Shown one piece after another: positions 36,501-47,683 of a DNA stretch of 64,000 bases. Made by a program: the position numbers and the translations under genes. The notes below the pieces were generated by a model that worked only from the letters and a program-made list of their open reading frames with translations, did no database searches and had not been told where the DNA came from. The stretch covers positions 1,361,587 through 1,425,586 of the forward strand of contig NMRA01000003.1 in NCBI GenBank assembly GCA_002633005.1, written 5' to 3'. The stretch is from Phoronis australis (Eukaryota; Phoronida; Phoronidae). The number at the start of each line of letters is the position of its first letter. Within the stretch, counting starts at the first letter, position 1.

Positions 36501-36654
36501 CAGGGTCGGATCCAGGATTTTTAGTTAGGGGAGGCAGGGCAGTGTATTAGCCACGATTTTTCCAGTCAGACATTTGCACCTCCGAACTGCCAAATGGAAT
36601 CTGGGAGCGTTTCTGGGGGGCATACCCCCTTGGGCCCCTCTAAATCCGCCACTG
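36501..36654 (-). mobile_element. 154-bp hAT-like element, second complete copy in unit A
   Basis: Ends are CAGGGTCGGATCCAGGATTTT and CTAAATCCGCCACTG, the inverse orientation of the copy at 33,194. Flanks CCACT / CCATT look like a decayed 5-bp duplication. Unit B has an empty site near 59,750. Confidence 0.7.
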
Positions 36655-36739
36655 CCATTAACATACTATATGTCTATATGATGACAACTGAAGCTTTAAC
36701 TTAGTGTGTTATTTGCAGTTATATTTATGTATGTAAATA

Positions 36740-36890
36740 TATATATATATACACTTGCGTGTGTGAGCATGTGCGTTTGTGTGCGTGCGCCTGCTTGTGT
36801 AAGTGTGTGTGTGTGTGTGTGTGTGGGCGCGCGCCCGAGCGCTGGCGCGTGTGTGTCTGTAGGCTTATGCGTGTGTATATATATACATTT
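36740..36890 (+). repeat. GT/GC-rich alternating microsatellite, unit A
   Basis: Mostly (GT)n mixed with GCGC and ATATAT, alternating purine-pyrimidine over about 150 bp. Its counterpart in unit B is 59,826-59,945. Short ORFs here are artefacts of the repeat. Confidence 0.85.
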
Positions 36891-38974
36891 ATTACTGTAA
36901 CAACGTTTTTTGCGACTTATGCACGCTTTTGATTTTTACAGTTAGAAAATATATACACAGTTTCATTAGTATTGCCAGTCATGTTTTAATCCATTCCACA
37001 CACTGATACGTTTTTGTCAACTTATGAAGTGTGCTCTGTATAGGAGCACTTCAAAAAGAATAGAACGTCGGTTCATTCATTTTTTAAAATGAATGTTGAC
37101 CTTTTCAGTGTTCTGAAGCTTGAGTTGATTTAGTTGAAATGTTGTTACCACAACAAGTCAACAAGATCTGTATAATACAAAATCGACAAATTTACAAAAT
37201 ATTCTTAACATAAAATAGAAAAACTCATTTTAATTTCAATTTTGAGAACACTGTTTTTCTGTTTTATTCATAAATGTATTGTTACCCTTTTTCGAGTTCA
37301 GGTGGTATTTCCCGGTACCTGCGTCTATTTAATCCATAATTCCCCAATACGAATGTTCCCCTGTCCCAATATTCCCAAGTATGCTACTGTTGTTTTCCAT
37401 GCCCAATTTTCCACTTTCTTTATGGTCTCCTATCCCGACATTCTCCCGGCTCAAAATTTCTGGGCTCCAATGTTTGATCTTTCCGATGCTTCTCCAGCAC
37501 GGTGAAAACTAATGGTTCCGTTATAATATGGGTTTCATTTCAAGTTTTCTTTATACCGGAGAGTCAGAATTTTTTGTTGGTCGTCTATAAAATCATGTAC
37601 CAAATAGTTCATGATCTCCATTCGTTCGTGCATTTTCAAAGAATGCAAACCAATTGATATACAGCGTATATTCAACAATGGCGTTTATTCGAGATTTGGA
37701 AACAGTTTTCACTGTGGTGACCACTTCAGTCTCCTGTAATCTGGTAATAAATCATCGCCTTGTGTCAAATAAAAGGCAAAACAAGATAAAGTCATCATTC
37801 ATCTGCGATTAATAATACTCGCGCAGTCATTGGCGGCACAGCTCTTCCATCGTTCAATTTTGCGTTTCCCTGTTCAATGAAAAGTTCTCCCACGTTTCCA
37901 TTCAAGTTTATTTTGATAAAACAGTAAGATTAATATTTCTCTTAAACTTCTAGGGTTTAATTCAATTTTGTTGAATGAAAAATGCTCACAGTTTACCAAG
38001 GAACATAAGTATTGGATTGGCGTAATGCAAATTGTTAAAACATTCTCTACTAAAGAAAGATCTGGCGTCGGGTTCATGAAAAGTGACTTAGGAATTTGGT
38101 TTTACACTCCCACTTGAGGATTAGAAAATAAAGGCTAGACACATTTAATAATTACCACACCACTCCCTAGAAATAAATTATACAATTTTTGTCAGTAAAT
38201 AACAGTTTTGAGGTTAAGATACACAGCATATAACTTACGTCTAGATCTTCTGGTTCACAACACGATGTCAGAAAAATGTTACCACCTTTTGGTACAACCA
38301 AAAGTCGCCAACTGAGGAACCTGAAGCTGTTTGTTGTATCTTTTATCTGTGGCAAAGACATGCGTTTGCAAAATGTTGTTTCCCACAGTGTTATTAACAT
38401 AATTAATGTAAGCTTTAACTCACCGCTCAAAATGTGCCTGTTCTCACAAATATTTCACACTCTTATAAACGATATTTTCTTGAAGACGTCTTTTATATAT
38501 ATATGTTGAACTTACGGACTCGTTTCCTGGTTTGCGCAAGGTCGCTGGTTTGTCAATTTCCTTATTAAGAAATCGTGTAAACACCCCCAGGTTTTTGCAA
38601 TAGATTTCCCGCGAAATACAAAGTTATTTAAATAGGGATAGACTTGATTGCTTAGGAGACCTGTATTTAAGACAATGCACGTACAAATGCAAGGAAAGTT
38701 AACCCAAAACCTCAATATTAAAGAATAGTGTCAACTGTGGAGTGACCGTGGGCTCACCTGTTCGCAAAAACTTGATGCGTCATACGACGATATCTGTGGT
38801 ATTTGCGTTGACGTCGGAGGCTTGCCATTATCAGATTCGTGAACACACCTGCGTCACTCTGCAAACCGTAAATAATCAAATACACGACACACGTAAACAA
38901 CAATGCTGTCGCGCTTATTTTGTTATTCAAGTGGCACTATTAAATTTTGAATATGACTATGTACATGTAATGAA

Positions 38975-39064
38975 GTCGACAACGACGCCAACGACGGCGG
39001 CGACGAAGACAACTACGGTGGAGACGACGATGACGGCGGGGGCGACGACGATGACAACGACGAT
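38975..39064 (+). repeat. GAC/GGC trinucleotide repeat, unit A
   Basis: An imperfect ACGACGGCG-type array with a counterpart at 62,161-62,232 in unit B. It would read as poly-Thr/Ala in one frame and poly-Arg in another. Lack of frame conservation between units argues against coding. Confidence 0.8.
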
Positions 39065-40416
39065 GTATGAGAGAATGCCTGGAAGCCGTGCGCTGTCCAG
39101 TGACATCCGCCAATACAATTATGACTTTAATCAAAATTAGTGAAAAGAAGCAGAGAAACTCTCATTCAACTGCCACTTCTCATTCAATCAACTAAACACG
39201 TACTAGATGGAGAATGATAGATAGTAACAGAGGTGACTAAAATTTTGCAAACATTCATTCGAATAAACGTTGGGTCAAAATTTTTGACCACACTGGTAAT
39301 GATTGGGTCAAGTTGGAAACTGTTGCAGTTTATAATAAGACCATGGCAAATTCATTTGAACTGTTTCCATTGTCAAGTGTTGAGAAAAAATATATCTTTC
39401 TGTTGCTTGCTACAAAGAATAAGTTTGAAGGTCGAAAGTTACCGCGTTATCTTTCTGCTTCGGCGATTTAACGTGGTATTATTGTAAATTGCCTGACCCC
39501 CCCCCCCTCCCCCGGCTCACAATGTTGCTCCGGCGTTTACATGCACAGTGAACGACCCCAGCGTCATAGCAGTCGCATACAAGCGTAGCAGGTGGGGTGG
39601 ACTTGTAGACAATTGAGCTGCAGAGCGGGTGGCAAGCGAGCGGTTGACCTTCATCAAGCAGATACTTCATGGATGATATTACCATTATGGTGGTCCAGAC
39701 CTTCAAAAACGTTCAGACCTAGGACTGAACTTGTTTTTGTAGCAATTATTTGATACAATTGTCTCGTTGTACAGTAAACAAATGATCTTGAAATGTGAGT
39801 CTGTCTGCTCTCTAGATGACGATGTGTGGCGCCGCCTATTGTCAAAATTGTTGTCTCTGCACATTCAGATTAATTTTATTAATAAACACATATTTAACGT
39901 GACAGCTAACTTAATATCGTTATTCAAGTGGGTTCGATTTTGTATAATGAGCTAAGAAAGAAAACTGTATACTATACACAGGATTAGAGATATTCCGGTT
40001 CAACGAATGATTAAACTTACAATATCGAAAAACCGTCTTAAGGGGACATCGATGAGAAAAGCGATTTTCTGACATCAGCCCTAGTGCGGCCTAACGCACT
40101 ACCATTGGAGCTACTTGTCCTTCGATTAATGGCATACAATTCTAAGTGCAGTATTTAAAGGCGAAGGCAACCTTTTTCCATGTCATTTTGAGCTAAAATA
40201 AGGTTGGTTGGTTATCCTAGACATATTTTCCACTTAATTACAGCTTTTCGTAAAATTACTCGTCCGCTACTCCCGAAGTGACGTTTTAGGAGGCAAGCAT
40301 TTCGCACCAATTTCTTTTCACATAGTCTGACTGTGAGAGATGCCGAGTCAGTCATTGTTCTACCTAGGTTGTGTTGAGTTCCGTCGTCGTTTGCTTTCAT
40401 TTACTAGTCAGTCAAC

Positions 40417-41205
40417 ATGCCACACGGTTGCTGCGTACCAGGATGTACTAATTATCGGTTCACGCGCGCTTTGGGAGTACCTTTGCATCACTTTCCGATG
40501 TATGACACACTTCGTCGTACTTGGCTCGTTCGTGTGAAGAACCTAGCGTTACCCGTCCACACAACGTACAAAGCAGTGGAGAATTACCGTGTGTGTGGCA
40601 AGCACTTTCTGCCGTCCGATTACGAAAGGGATTCTGTATGCTGAACTGATGAAGGTCCCTGCGAAACAACGTCTGAAGAAGGATGCCATTGGTCTGTGTT
40701 GATTCCCGGCAGTGCCCCGTCGCCACCCCCGAGAAGTGCGTTTTTGAAGCGAGCTGTGGCCAGTACAGTGATTGGAGCCAGTGGAGGCACTTCATCTACT
40801 GTCACCCGTGCCTCCGAACGTACCCCAGAGTGTGCAATTCCTGGAACCAGTAGTGATTCGCCCTGTGCTGTTTTCTCCAGCCCAGAGCCTCTAAGCAGCC
40901 CTGCAGCGATATTGAGTAGTGGGAGTGATAACAGGCTCAGTTCGACACCCAGTGAAGAGGACAGTTCGTCGTCCAGTGAACAGATCGGTGAGCCAAACTT
41001 TGATAAGTTTATTGTGGACTTGTCTAAAGTGTTGGAGCTATTTAGAAGGTGCCAGGTGTGTGGCGAGGGATTCACACGACACGGTGTAAGCAGTTTGGGT
41101 GCTCAGGTCACCATCCAGTGGGAGTGTGTCGCGGGACACTCTGGCAAGTGGGACAGTTGTTCCTCTGTCCGTGATATGCCGGAGGTCCACTTAACCATAT
41201 CCAGT
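40417..41205 (+). pseudogene. THAP-domain transposase N-terminal region with frameshifts
   Basis: MPHGCCVPGCTNY at 40,417 is the start of a C2CH THAP zinc finger; it continues to VCGKHFLPSDYERDS, where the frame ends at 40,644. Related reading continues in a second frame (ELMKVPAKQRLKKDA, to about 40,690) and then a third from 40,696 (VLIPGSAPSPPP, a Ser-rich linker, then CQVCGEGFTRHG and QWECVAGHSGKW near 41,053-41,150). Two frameshifts therefore break it. After MPEVHL (about 41,195) the expected catalytic region is gone. THAP binds DNA at the element's ends in intact members. Confidence 0.75.
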
Positions 41206-41497
41206 AGTGGCTTGGCCTCGTCGAACTCTGAACAGCACAAGCATTCCATTGAGATAGGCATAACAACGCACACAGAGCATCTGCACCAAGATGTGTCACC
41301 ACGTCTGTCCTCAGTAGCCACCTCGTTTCTCTCAACAGCTGCCTGTGCCTGTGCGTACTCTGCCTCGTTATACTCGGGCTCAAACATGTACCCACCCACT
41401 GAATGTCCGTGAAAAATTCCTCGTCACCACTGCTGTGAACAAGGTTTCCGTCACTCACACTACTGTCACTGTGATACGGGTCACCGACTCCAGCCAT
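41103..41497 (-). pseudogene. P2RX7-type cysteine-rich domain ORF, antisense in the Kolobok element
   Basis: On the minus strand an ATG at 41,497 opens MAGVGDPYHSDSS and an acidic stretch to FFTDIQWVG. A one-base shift in the GGGTGGG near 41,395 then gives GGYMFEPEYNEAEY, followed by WCRCSVCVVMPISMECLCC to about 41,230. FEPEY plus WCxCxxC and CxCC is what I recall of the P2X7-receptor intracellular-like domain that occurs alone in many invertebrate proteins. The last ~35 codons overlap the antisense THAP ORF and look like read-through. It is broken by the frameshift unless an unseen splice repairs it. Confidence 0.6.
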
Positions 41498-41969
41498 TTT
41501 CAGCTTACAACACACGTAGTTGAATTCTCTACTAACCTATCTTGCCGCAGAATACTCGCTGATGGAAAGTGGTGGCGACAATTGTTGAAAAACAGCACAA
41601 AACAAACATAGAATAGAACAGATTCGCACGGTAAAGTCAACGCAAAACCAAGTGGCGGGAAACGCTTGCCTCCTAAAACGTCACTTCCGGAGTAGCGGAC
41701 GAGTAATTTATAAAATTACGAAAAGCTGTAATTAAGTGGAAAATATGTCTAGGATAACCAACCAACCTTATTTTAGCTCAAAATGACATGGAAAAAGGTT
41801 GCCTTCGCCTTTAACTGGTAAAAGTTACCGGCAAACGTCTGACAGAAAACGGCGAGAACTGATGAGGTTTAACAATTGTTTCTGCGATTGGATTCACCCC
41901 CGCAAAATCGTTCTATCTTAGTTTCAATATTTAAACCTCGAAAGACCAAACAATTGTATCATTGGTTCT

Positions 41970-42300
41970 GGATCTAATCTTTGTACCGGAAATCAAACTT
42001 TACTTTTGATATTTTCTGTTGTACTTTAATACAAACTAAAGATAAGTGTTAAGACTCTTTAATTCTGTGCTCGAGTATGTAATGATTTTCTTGGATGATT
42101 TTCTAATAATCCTAGTTATCACTTGATGACCCTAGTATTAAAGGTATGAGTCTTTACTCGAAATCACCTGTTATTACTTGAGTTGTAGCTCGAATAATCT
42201 TGGGGTCATCAAATGCAACTTTAGACTAGTGGAAACTTGTGAACGTAAGCTACAATTTACTTGAGCCAATGAGCTATAGAACTCATCATAAACACTTTCA
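41970..42300 (+). repeat. Partial third copy of duplication-unit intron 1 sequence
   Basis: Shares ATCTTTGTAC, TTCTGTGCT(C/T)GAGTA, TGATGACCC and CTCGAAAT... GGTCATCAA blocks in order with 58,690-58,960 (unit B, between exons 1 and 2) and 35,640-35,740 (unit A). It is either a relic of a further unit or a dispersed repeat. The rest of 41,815-42,475 holds nothing else that I recognise. Confidence 0.5.
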
Positions 42301-43832
42301 TTGAGTTTGCATTTTAAGTAAGAAGCAAAATGGCAACAATAATTCTGAATTCAGTTTACAGCACAAACATTATACCCGGACTGTTTCGAAAACAAAGGCG
42401 TCACCTTTAAAAAGATTGAGACCACTCACCTGACATCAGGTAACAATGGGGAAAAGATCCTAAATAATTCCAAGATCGCGATGTCGTTGCTCAATTTGGA
42501 AGTGTTAATCAACTTCTGAAGACGTCCGGCGTTTTATTTTTTCACACCAAAATAGTTCATAGCGGCTTTAACAAACTGCGTTGTAATCTGACAGGCATAT
42601 TCTTTGAATGAGTGCGGACGACAAGGAAACTACAGCGGCCTACGATAAGTATTTGTTCACGGTGGTTTCTCAGCCAGTCAAACCGTATCGCGCTGTTAAT
42701 TTTTGAATGCCAAGATAAACTTCAGTTTGAGAAACTTCCAAAAATGTCTCACGCTGAACATGTTTTCTGAATTCCAAAACAATTTTATTGAACACAAACG
42801 CCTCGCTGAAACCATTACGGCAGCTGTGCATCCCCTTTCGAAGCAAGTGCCAAATATTGAATTATACCACCTTCTGCTGATCTGTATTGCGTTCTGTCGC
42901 ATCTAAGACCCTCTCGAAGAGCGTTATCATGTGCAACGTCGCAATCGAATGGCGTTATCTTACGAAGTCTTGCGTTGTCTTGCGTTTTCGCGAGACTTTT
43001 GGTTCTGCAGTATTTCATAGCGATTTAGGTCACGTAACACTTTACACACCCGCGTTGTGGGATGAGTATCCCGATTGACTGGTCGGCCAGTCGGGATAGA
43101 GCCGTGCCGTCCATCCGTATCACTCTGACAGTTGCAAACCAATGTTTACATAGTCCAGATGTCTTATTGTCTGCTTTCACCTGTTAAGCGCACTTAATCC
43201 AGCAATAATGGTGAAAACGGTCGACTGTCAGAGAAATTAGACTTAACTTTCATCGTTAGATTGCTTTGTGCAACTGCAAGCTCTGACCAGCTTAACCATA
43301 GTAGTGTGTACCAACATTAAAGACTTGCTTGACAAGTTTAATCGAGTTTGATTCCAGATTAGATCGTGATAGTAGACACTTCTTGATTTTGACACTCCAG
43401 GAGAATGCTAAGTAACGAACTAGGGCCTTTTTACTCACTGTTAAGCGAACTGAAAATTGGAATTTTATAAAATGTTTTGAACTCTTTGTCACGGTAAGAC
43501 ATTTATTGTTATTTTTGAGGCGGATTGCGGTTTGACCAAGGGAAGGGTAATCGACTGTATGTTTGAAAGGCGTGCAGCCGGTCAGTGGAATACCCACATT
43601 CCTACTGGAGTGGATGAGAAAAATACTCATTTGTTAAGCGCTTCGGTCATGAAAAGCCATCCTCAGGGGTTTGCTCCCGAAAAAATACCGTTTTGTAGGA
43701 GAGGTTTGCGCAAGGAACCTTGGACAGCTGAATAAACCCATTAAGCCCCAAACAGTTCAAGAAGACTGCCATCTGTTGTCAAAAAATAGTAGGCTGTACT
43801 TCGGGAACAAGTTTTTCGATACGCAGACTTGC

Positions 43833-44595
43833 ACACGACACTTTTCGTTATTGACAGTCTTTATTTTGTTTCTTACATATGTTTGGAATAAAAATCTACA
43901 CTCTATTTATCATCGGAATAAGAAGTCCTCTAACTTGGTCATGAAAAATAACGTCTAAAGCGAAAGTCCTCTCCGTTGTCCAGTTTAGTGTTGTTTATGA
44001 GTTTTATGCCCTATGAACGAATGTCTTCGTTCAAATGTCAAACAATGTTACATTGGTCAAACGGTTCGTAGTCTTTCCCGTCGGTTATCTATGCATCTTC
44101 AAAATGGCGCCATCCAAGATCATTTTATGCAATGTCACGAACGTAAAATCACCCGTCAAGAAATGGTGGAAAACACGTCAATTCGGTACGTAGAGTACGA
44201 AGTGCTGCGTTTGAAAGTATTGGAATCCCTTTTGATTGCATTGGAGCAGCCTTTTATTTTGAATGAGCAGCAAACATATGCAGGGTCGCGCCGCACGTTA
44301 CACTTGCTCGCGTGCCTGTTAATTACTTCCCTTTATTTGTCATTCTTTGCAATATTTCACACCTGCCGTGTGCCATTGTGTATGTCTCCAGCTTATGATC
44401 TGTGTTGGCATTACTGCGTCATTTTATTTCCACCTGAGAATGAAACAATTAAGTATGTTTCGAAATATCGTGTAGCTTTTAATCGTGTCTCTTAGTGGTC
44501 AGTTACTTCATCAATGTTCCGTTGAGTGTAAATTAATATTCCGAACAAATGAACGAAACGGAATAAAGACTGTCAATAACGAAAATTGTCGTGTG
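43833..44595 (+). mobile_element. Small element with ~35-bp inverted termini around a GIY-YIG ORF
   Basis: The left terminus (43,833-43,868, containing CGTTATTGACAGTCTTTATT) is repeated in inverse at 44,561-44,595. Between them is one plus-strand ORF with a GIY-YIG domain. The element interrupts sequence that is continuous at the matching place in unit A (near 30,170), so it is a unit B insertion. Confidence 0.65.
44013..44495 (+). CDS. GIY-YIG endonuclease domain protein of a retroelement
   Basis: A 160-codon ORF. Residues 11-17 read QCYIGQT, the YIG half of the motif, followed by LSRRLSMHL, GAIQDHF, a CHER turn, VEYEVLRLKVLESLLIALEQP and FILNEQQ. This is the order seen in GIY-YIG nucleases attached to Penelope-like elements, which nick DNA to prime reverse transcription. 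The GIY half is not visible upstream. The last ~50 residues are hydrophobic and probably read-through. No reverse transcriptase precedes it, so this is a 3'-end fragment or a separated nuclease. Confidence 0.65.
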   Translation: MNECLRSNVKQCYIGQTVRSLSRRLSMHLQNGAIQDHFMQCHERKITRQEMVENTSIRYVEYEVLRLKVLESLLIALEQPFILNEQQTYAGSRRTLHLLACLLITSLYLSFFAIFHTCRVPLCMSPAYDLCWHYCVILFPPENETIKYVSKYRVAFNRVS

Positions 44596-44880
44596 TTTAA
44601 TCAATTCTGCATACCGGTATCGGCGGGAAAATGAGTAGGCCTACAAATAGTTTGCAACAAAGGTTTTTAAACCAATGATAGGTAAATTGGAAACCCTTGA
44701 GTAGTTCTGTGTACATTACGGCGTTTTCCCGTTGCTCCCAACTTGTTCAACAACAAGTTGGGAAGTATATCCCTGTAGCCAATATCTTACACGAGTGATT
44801 AACTCCATTCTGGCATTTATGGTTGGAGGACCAGCTCTCTTTTGTTCGATAATTACTCTAATCTCCAATAAGATGGTATC

Positions 44881-47683
44881 CATAAACATAACATAGACCG
44901 GGCGCGCGCCACTCAGATACATGCAGCTGGCGTTGTCAATATGACGCCAAATTGGATAGTGCTACACAGGACAAAAAAAGCGGAAAACACTGGGAGCCCT
45001 ACGGCATCAGTCAGGAGATGCGGGGCTCGCAGTGTTATGCCTGCAGCCAAAGAGTTAAGTTCTTTGGTCCTGCCTTTGAGTCATGGGTTTTTTGTTCGTG
45101 CATGGAGTTTAGAGGTGCTGCCACTAGGTTTTTATGTTCTGCCACCATAGTTTAAGCGGAGCGATTACGCGTTATTTCCTCATTAGTCTTGGTGATTGAG
45201 ACATTTAAGAACATTTAAAAGATATTTATTGACCAGCATATGCTTTTGTTATCCAACGATGATGCTGTTTGTTAATTGTACTTAAGTAAATATTTGGTAT
45301 AAATGATAATCATATGTATTTTTACTTGTTCTGAAAAATAACACTTACTCGCTAGCCATCAAAATCAGTACATCTAAGTGAAGAATGTATTCTCTGTTGA
45401 ATTTATATTGCTTTAAAAACTCATTTCTTAATAAGTATTCCAAAATCAGATTTCTTATGTTGTATGAAAACAAGCATTCCTGCAAAATCTGTACTTTTGT
45501 TAAAGTTGATATTGGGAATTTTGTGGATTTGCACTGGTTGCTTACGAGCTCTTTGTTTTGTGACTCCAAACTTGCGCAAAAAAGTAAAGTGCATAGTAAC
45601 CAAAATATCAAACCTGTACGACTGAATTGCGCATCCGACGTATACCCAAAATGCAGAATTCCTCACTCGAAAGCGGGTGGAAATATGCCCAACCGAGCCG
45701 GTGTAGCATTAAATAATGACCCCGAGAAAAATGACTCCGGCCAGTTTTTTCACAGGATCTAAATTTAATGTGAAGAATTTTTAGCCCATGCACGCACCCA
45801 GCCTAAAATATAGAGGGGGGCTCGAATTTCATGTGGACCTGTTACTGGAACAAGAAGACGAGTACTAAAAAATGGGGTACTAGGTTCAACCCCGTGCATT
45901 GTGCATTCGCGACTTTTGTCTCCTTTCGTCGGACTCTTTAATTCTTTAAGAAGGACCTTTTTGCCCACTTGGTCTAAATTCGCCACTGGGTTCTTCCGCA
46001 ACAGGGGGTTGGGATAAGCAGACACGATACCCGCAACTGGCTATCTTTCAACAATGTTCGATACGCGGATGTTTAGGTGTGGGGGTCAACTGAGTAACGC
46101 GCAGCAAGGGAAATCTTGCTTTTTCAACGGCGTGCAGACCAGAAATATGATGTGGGAAGCTGGGCTGAAGCGAAAACAATCACAATTTTTCGAACAGTCC
46201 TTCATTCAGTTACCCAACTTGGCAACTGGCCATTTTTACACTGCTCGTGCCAAGATATAATATATGACTACTGAACTACATGAAGACTAATCGAAAATAC
46301 TTGGCCACATGAAAAAAATAAAAAGAATCTTCCTATCGCAGCCAAGTTTTCTTACTATAAAAATCAAATTTGGAAGCGTGAGAACTGAGGCCAAGCGTGC
46401 GTGGGAGAAGAATTTATTTTAAATTTCTCGGCGGGTGAAGGACGCGCAGTACGCGTAGAACGGTTCGAAATAATGTGTGGGAGCGGGGCTAATCTCTTTG
46501 TGAGCACATAATTACACGGTGTGGGGATACTAAAAAACGCAGACAAGTGCCTGGTGCTTGATCGGGGGAGACTTCAGATCCGTGAGAGAGGAATACTGTG
46601 CGTGAGAGAAGAATATTTGTCCGTTGGCAATCCCGAGCGATATGCACAGCAAAGGAATTGAGTCTGTGTTCTTTGCTTTTTACATTACGGAGTACTCCCG
46701 TTTAGTCTAACTTGTTAAGTTGTATAGCACAAGTTGGGCGGATGACCGCTGTCAGCCAATATCTTACGCCGACGACTGATTAAGTCCATTCTGGCAGTTA
46801 TAGGGTTGGAGGGTCAGCTCTCTTTTGTTCGATAGTTTCTCTAATCTCCAATAAGATCATATCTTATTGCCTCACTGGAGTGTGGTGTTAAAAATAAGTA
46901 AAGTTATAAAATGTTTGAACATAAACAAATGCCATTTCTGAATTCCCCATCAAATACTGGTCATGCTTAAAGTTTTTGAATCACCAAAATCGCCCAACTA
47001 TACAATTACCGAAGTTAGACTATCACACGCTCACAACCGCTGTGCGTCTGGTCGAACGGGAAAACGCCGTAATGAACTTTAAAAACCTGTCGTTTATCTA
47101 TATGACTCCAATGAGGTCATTCTTCACGGTAGTTCATATTAAATTTAGACCCCCCATTAAATGCGACCTGGGTCGTATTTTAATTTTACGTAGTTACCCG
47201 GGGTCATTTTCATTACTGAAAACTAAGGCTTATTGGGGCACACAACAAAAGTACGTCCCAAGTGAGCAGCACGTCTCCTGGATATAATGTATTTGCATCA
47301 AGCGACACGAATTAAATGATAAATTTGCGCGATCTTACTGGTTTCTCTTGAAAAAACTGAAAAAAATGAAAACGCTCGCAGTGGATTGACCAGCGTGCAG
47401 CCGCTCAGAGCACTCGAGAATCTGCCACTGGTTGCGATCTTCTAATAGTTTGATATTTTCCCTATCGACTGATTAAGTCTTAAAAAACGCCTGTAAGTGC
47501 TATATCACATATGTTTTTGTATGTTTCTGGAAAAAATCACACTCTTCTGCCTCTTTATTTGTTAGATATCGCGCTTTAAAAAAGACAATTTACCCTGTTT
47601 GTTTACGCGGCAATTCATTAGCCGTGTCACGTGATAGTAGCACTCTCCAATATGGCGTCAAGTTGTCAGCTGCAGTAGCGCGT
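44881..47683 (+). mobile_element. 2.8-kb element with inverted ends and 9-bp target duplication
   Basis: Flanked by GATGGTATC (44,872-44,880) and GATCGTATC (47,684-47,692). Ends carry an inverted pair of about 55 bp, with CAGCTGGCGTTGTCAATATG on the left answered by CAGCTGACAACTTGACGCC read inversely on the right. Nine-base duplications are usual for Mutator-like elements, but no transposase is recognisable. Short ORFs at 44,941, 45,385 and 46,054 have no features I can interpret. Confidence 0.55.
46680..47075 (+). mobile_element. Family R1 element inside the 2.8-kb element
   Basis: Starts TACATTACGGAGTACTCCCG and ends ACGGGAAAACGCCGTAATG, with the same internal blocks as the other R1 copies. 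It is the innermost layer of the nested stack. Confidence 0.7.

Larger units (their letters stand above)
29470..39460 (+). repeat. Segmental duplication, unit A
   Basis: About 10 kb that aligns in the same orientation with 42,475-62,640. Matching landmarks include the CGTTCGGTGTTTCATTTTGTC left border, all seven exons of the secreted-protein gene, a GT microsatellite (36,740), a GAC microsatellite (38,975) and the AAGTTTGAAGG right border. Unit A has its own small insertions at about 31,110-32,235, 33,194-33,344, 35,555-35,640 and 36,501-36,654. Intergenic parts outside the gene hold no other ORF that I trust. Confidence 0.9.
40159..41810 (+). mobile_element. Kolobok-type DNA transposon, internally rearranged, TTAA target duplication
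   Basis: 1,652 bp bounded by TTAA on both sides (40,155-40,158 and 41,811-41,814). Terminal inverted repeats of about 150 bp start AGGCGAAGGCAACC and are nearly identical. TTAA target sites plus a THAP-domain ORF are the known hallmarks of the Kolobok superfamily (piggyBac also uses TTAA but lacks THAP). The inside is too short for a full transposase, so the copy is non-autonomous. It lies between the two units of the segmental duplication. Arms this similar suggest fairly recent insertion. Confidence 0.85.

Noticed and set aside
36706-36900. Valine/cysteine-rich plus-strand ORF
   Set aside because: It is a translation of the GT microsatellite; the unit B counterpart does not keep the frame.
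38742-39140. 132-codon plus-strand ORF with a Thr-rich end
   Set aside because: The Thr run is the GAC repeat, and the matching ORFs in unit B (61,951-62,243) are broken into two frames.
45385-45762. 125-codon plus-strand ORF inside the 2.8-kb element
   Set aside because: No transposase or nuclease motif that I can identify; overlapped by equally long frames on the other strand.
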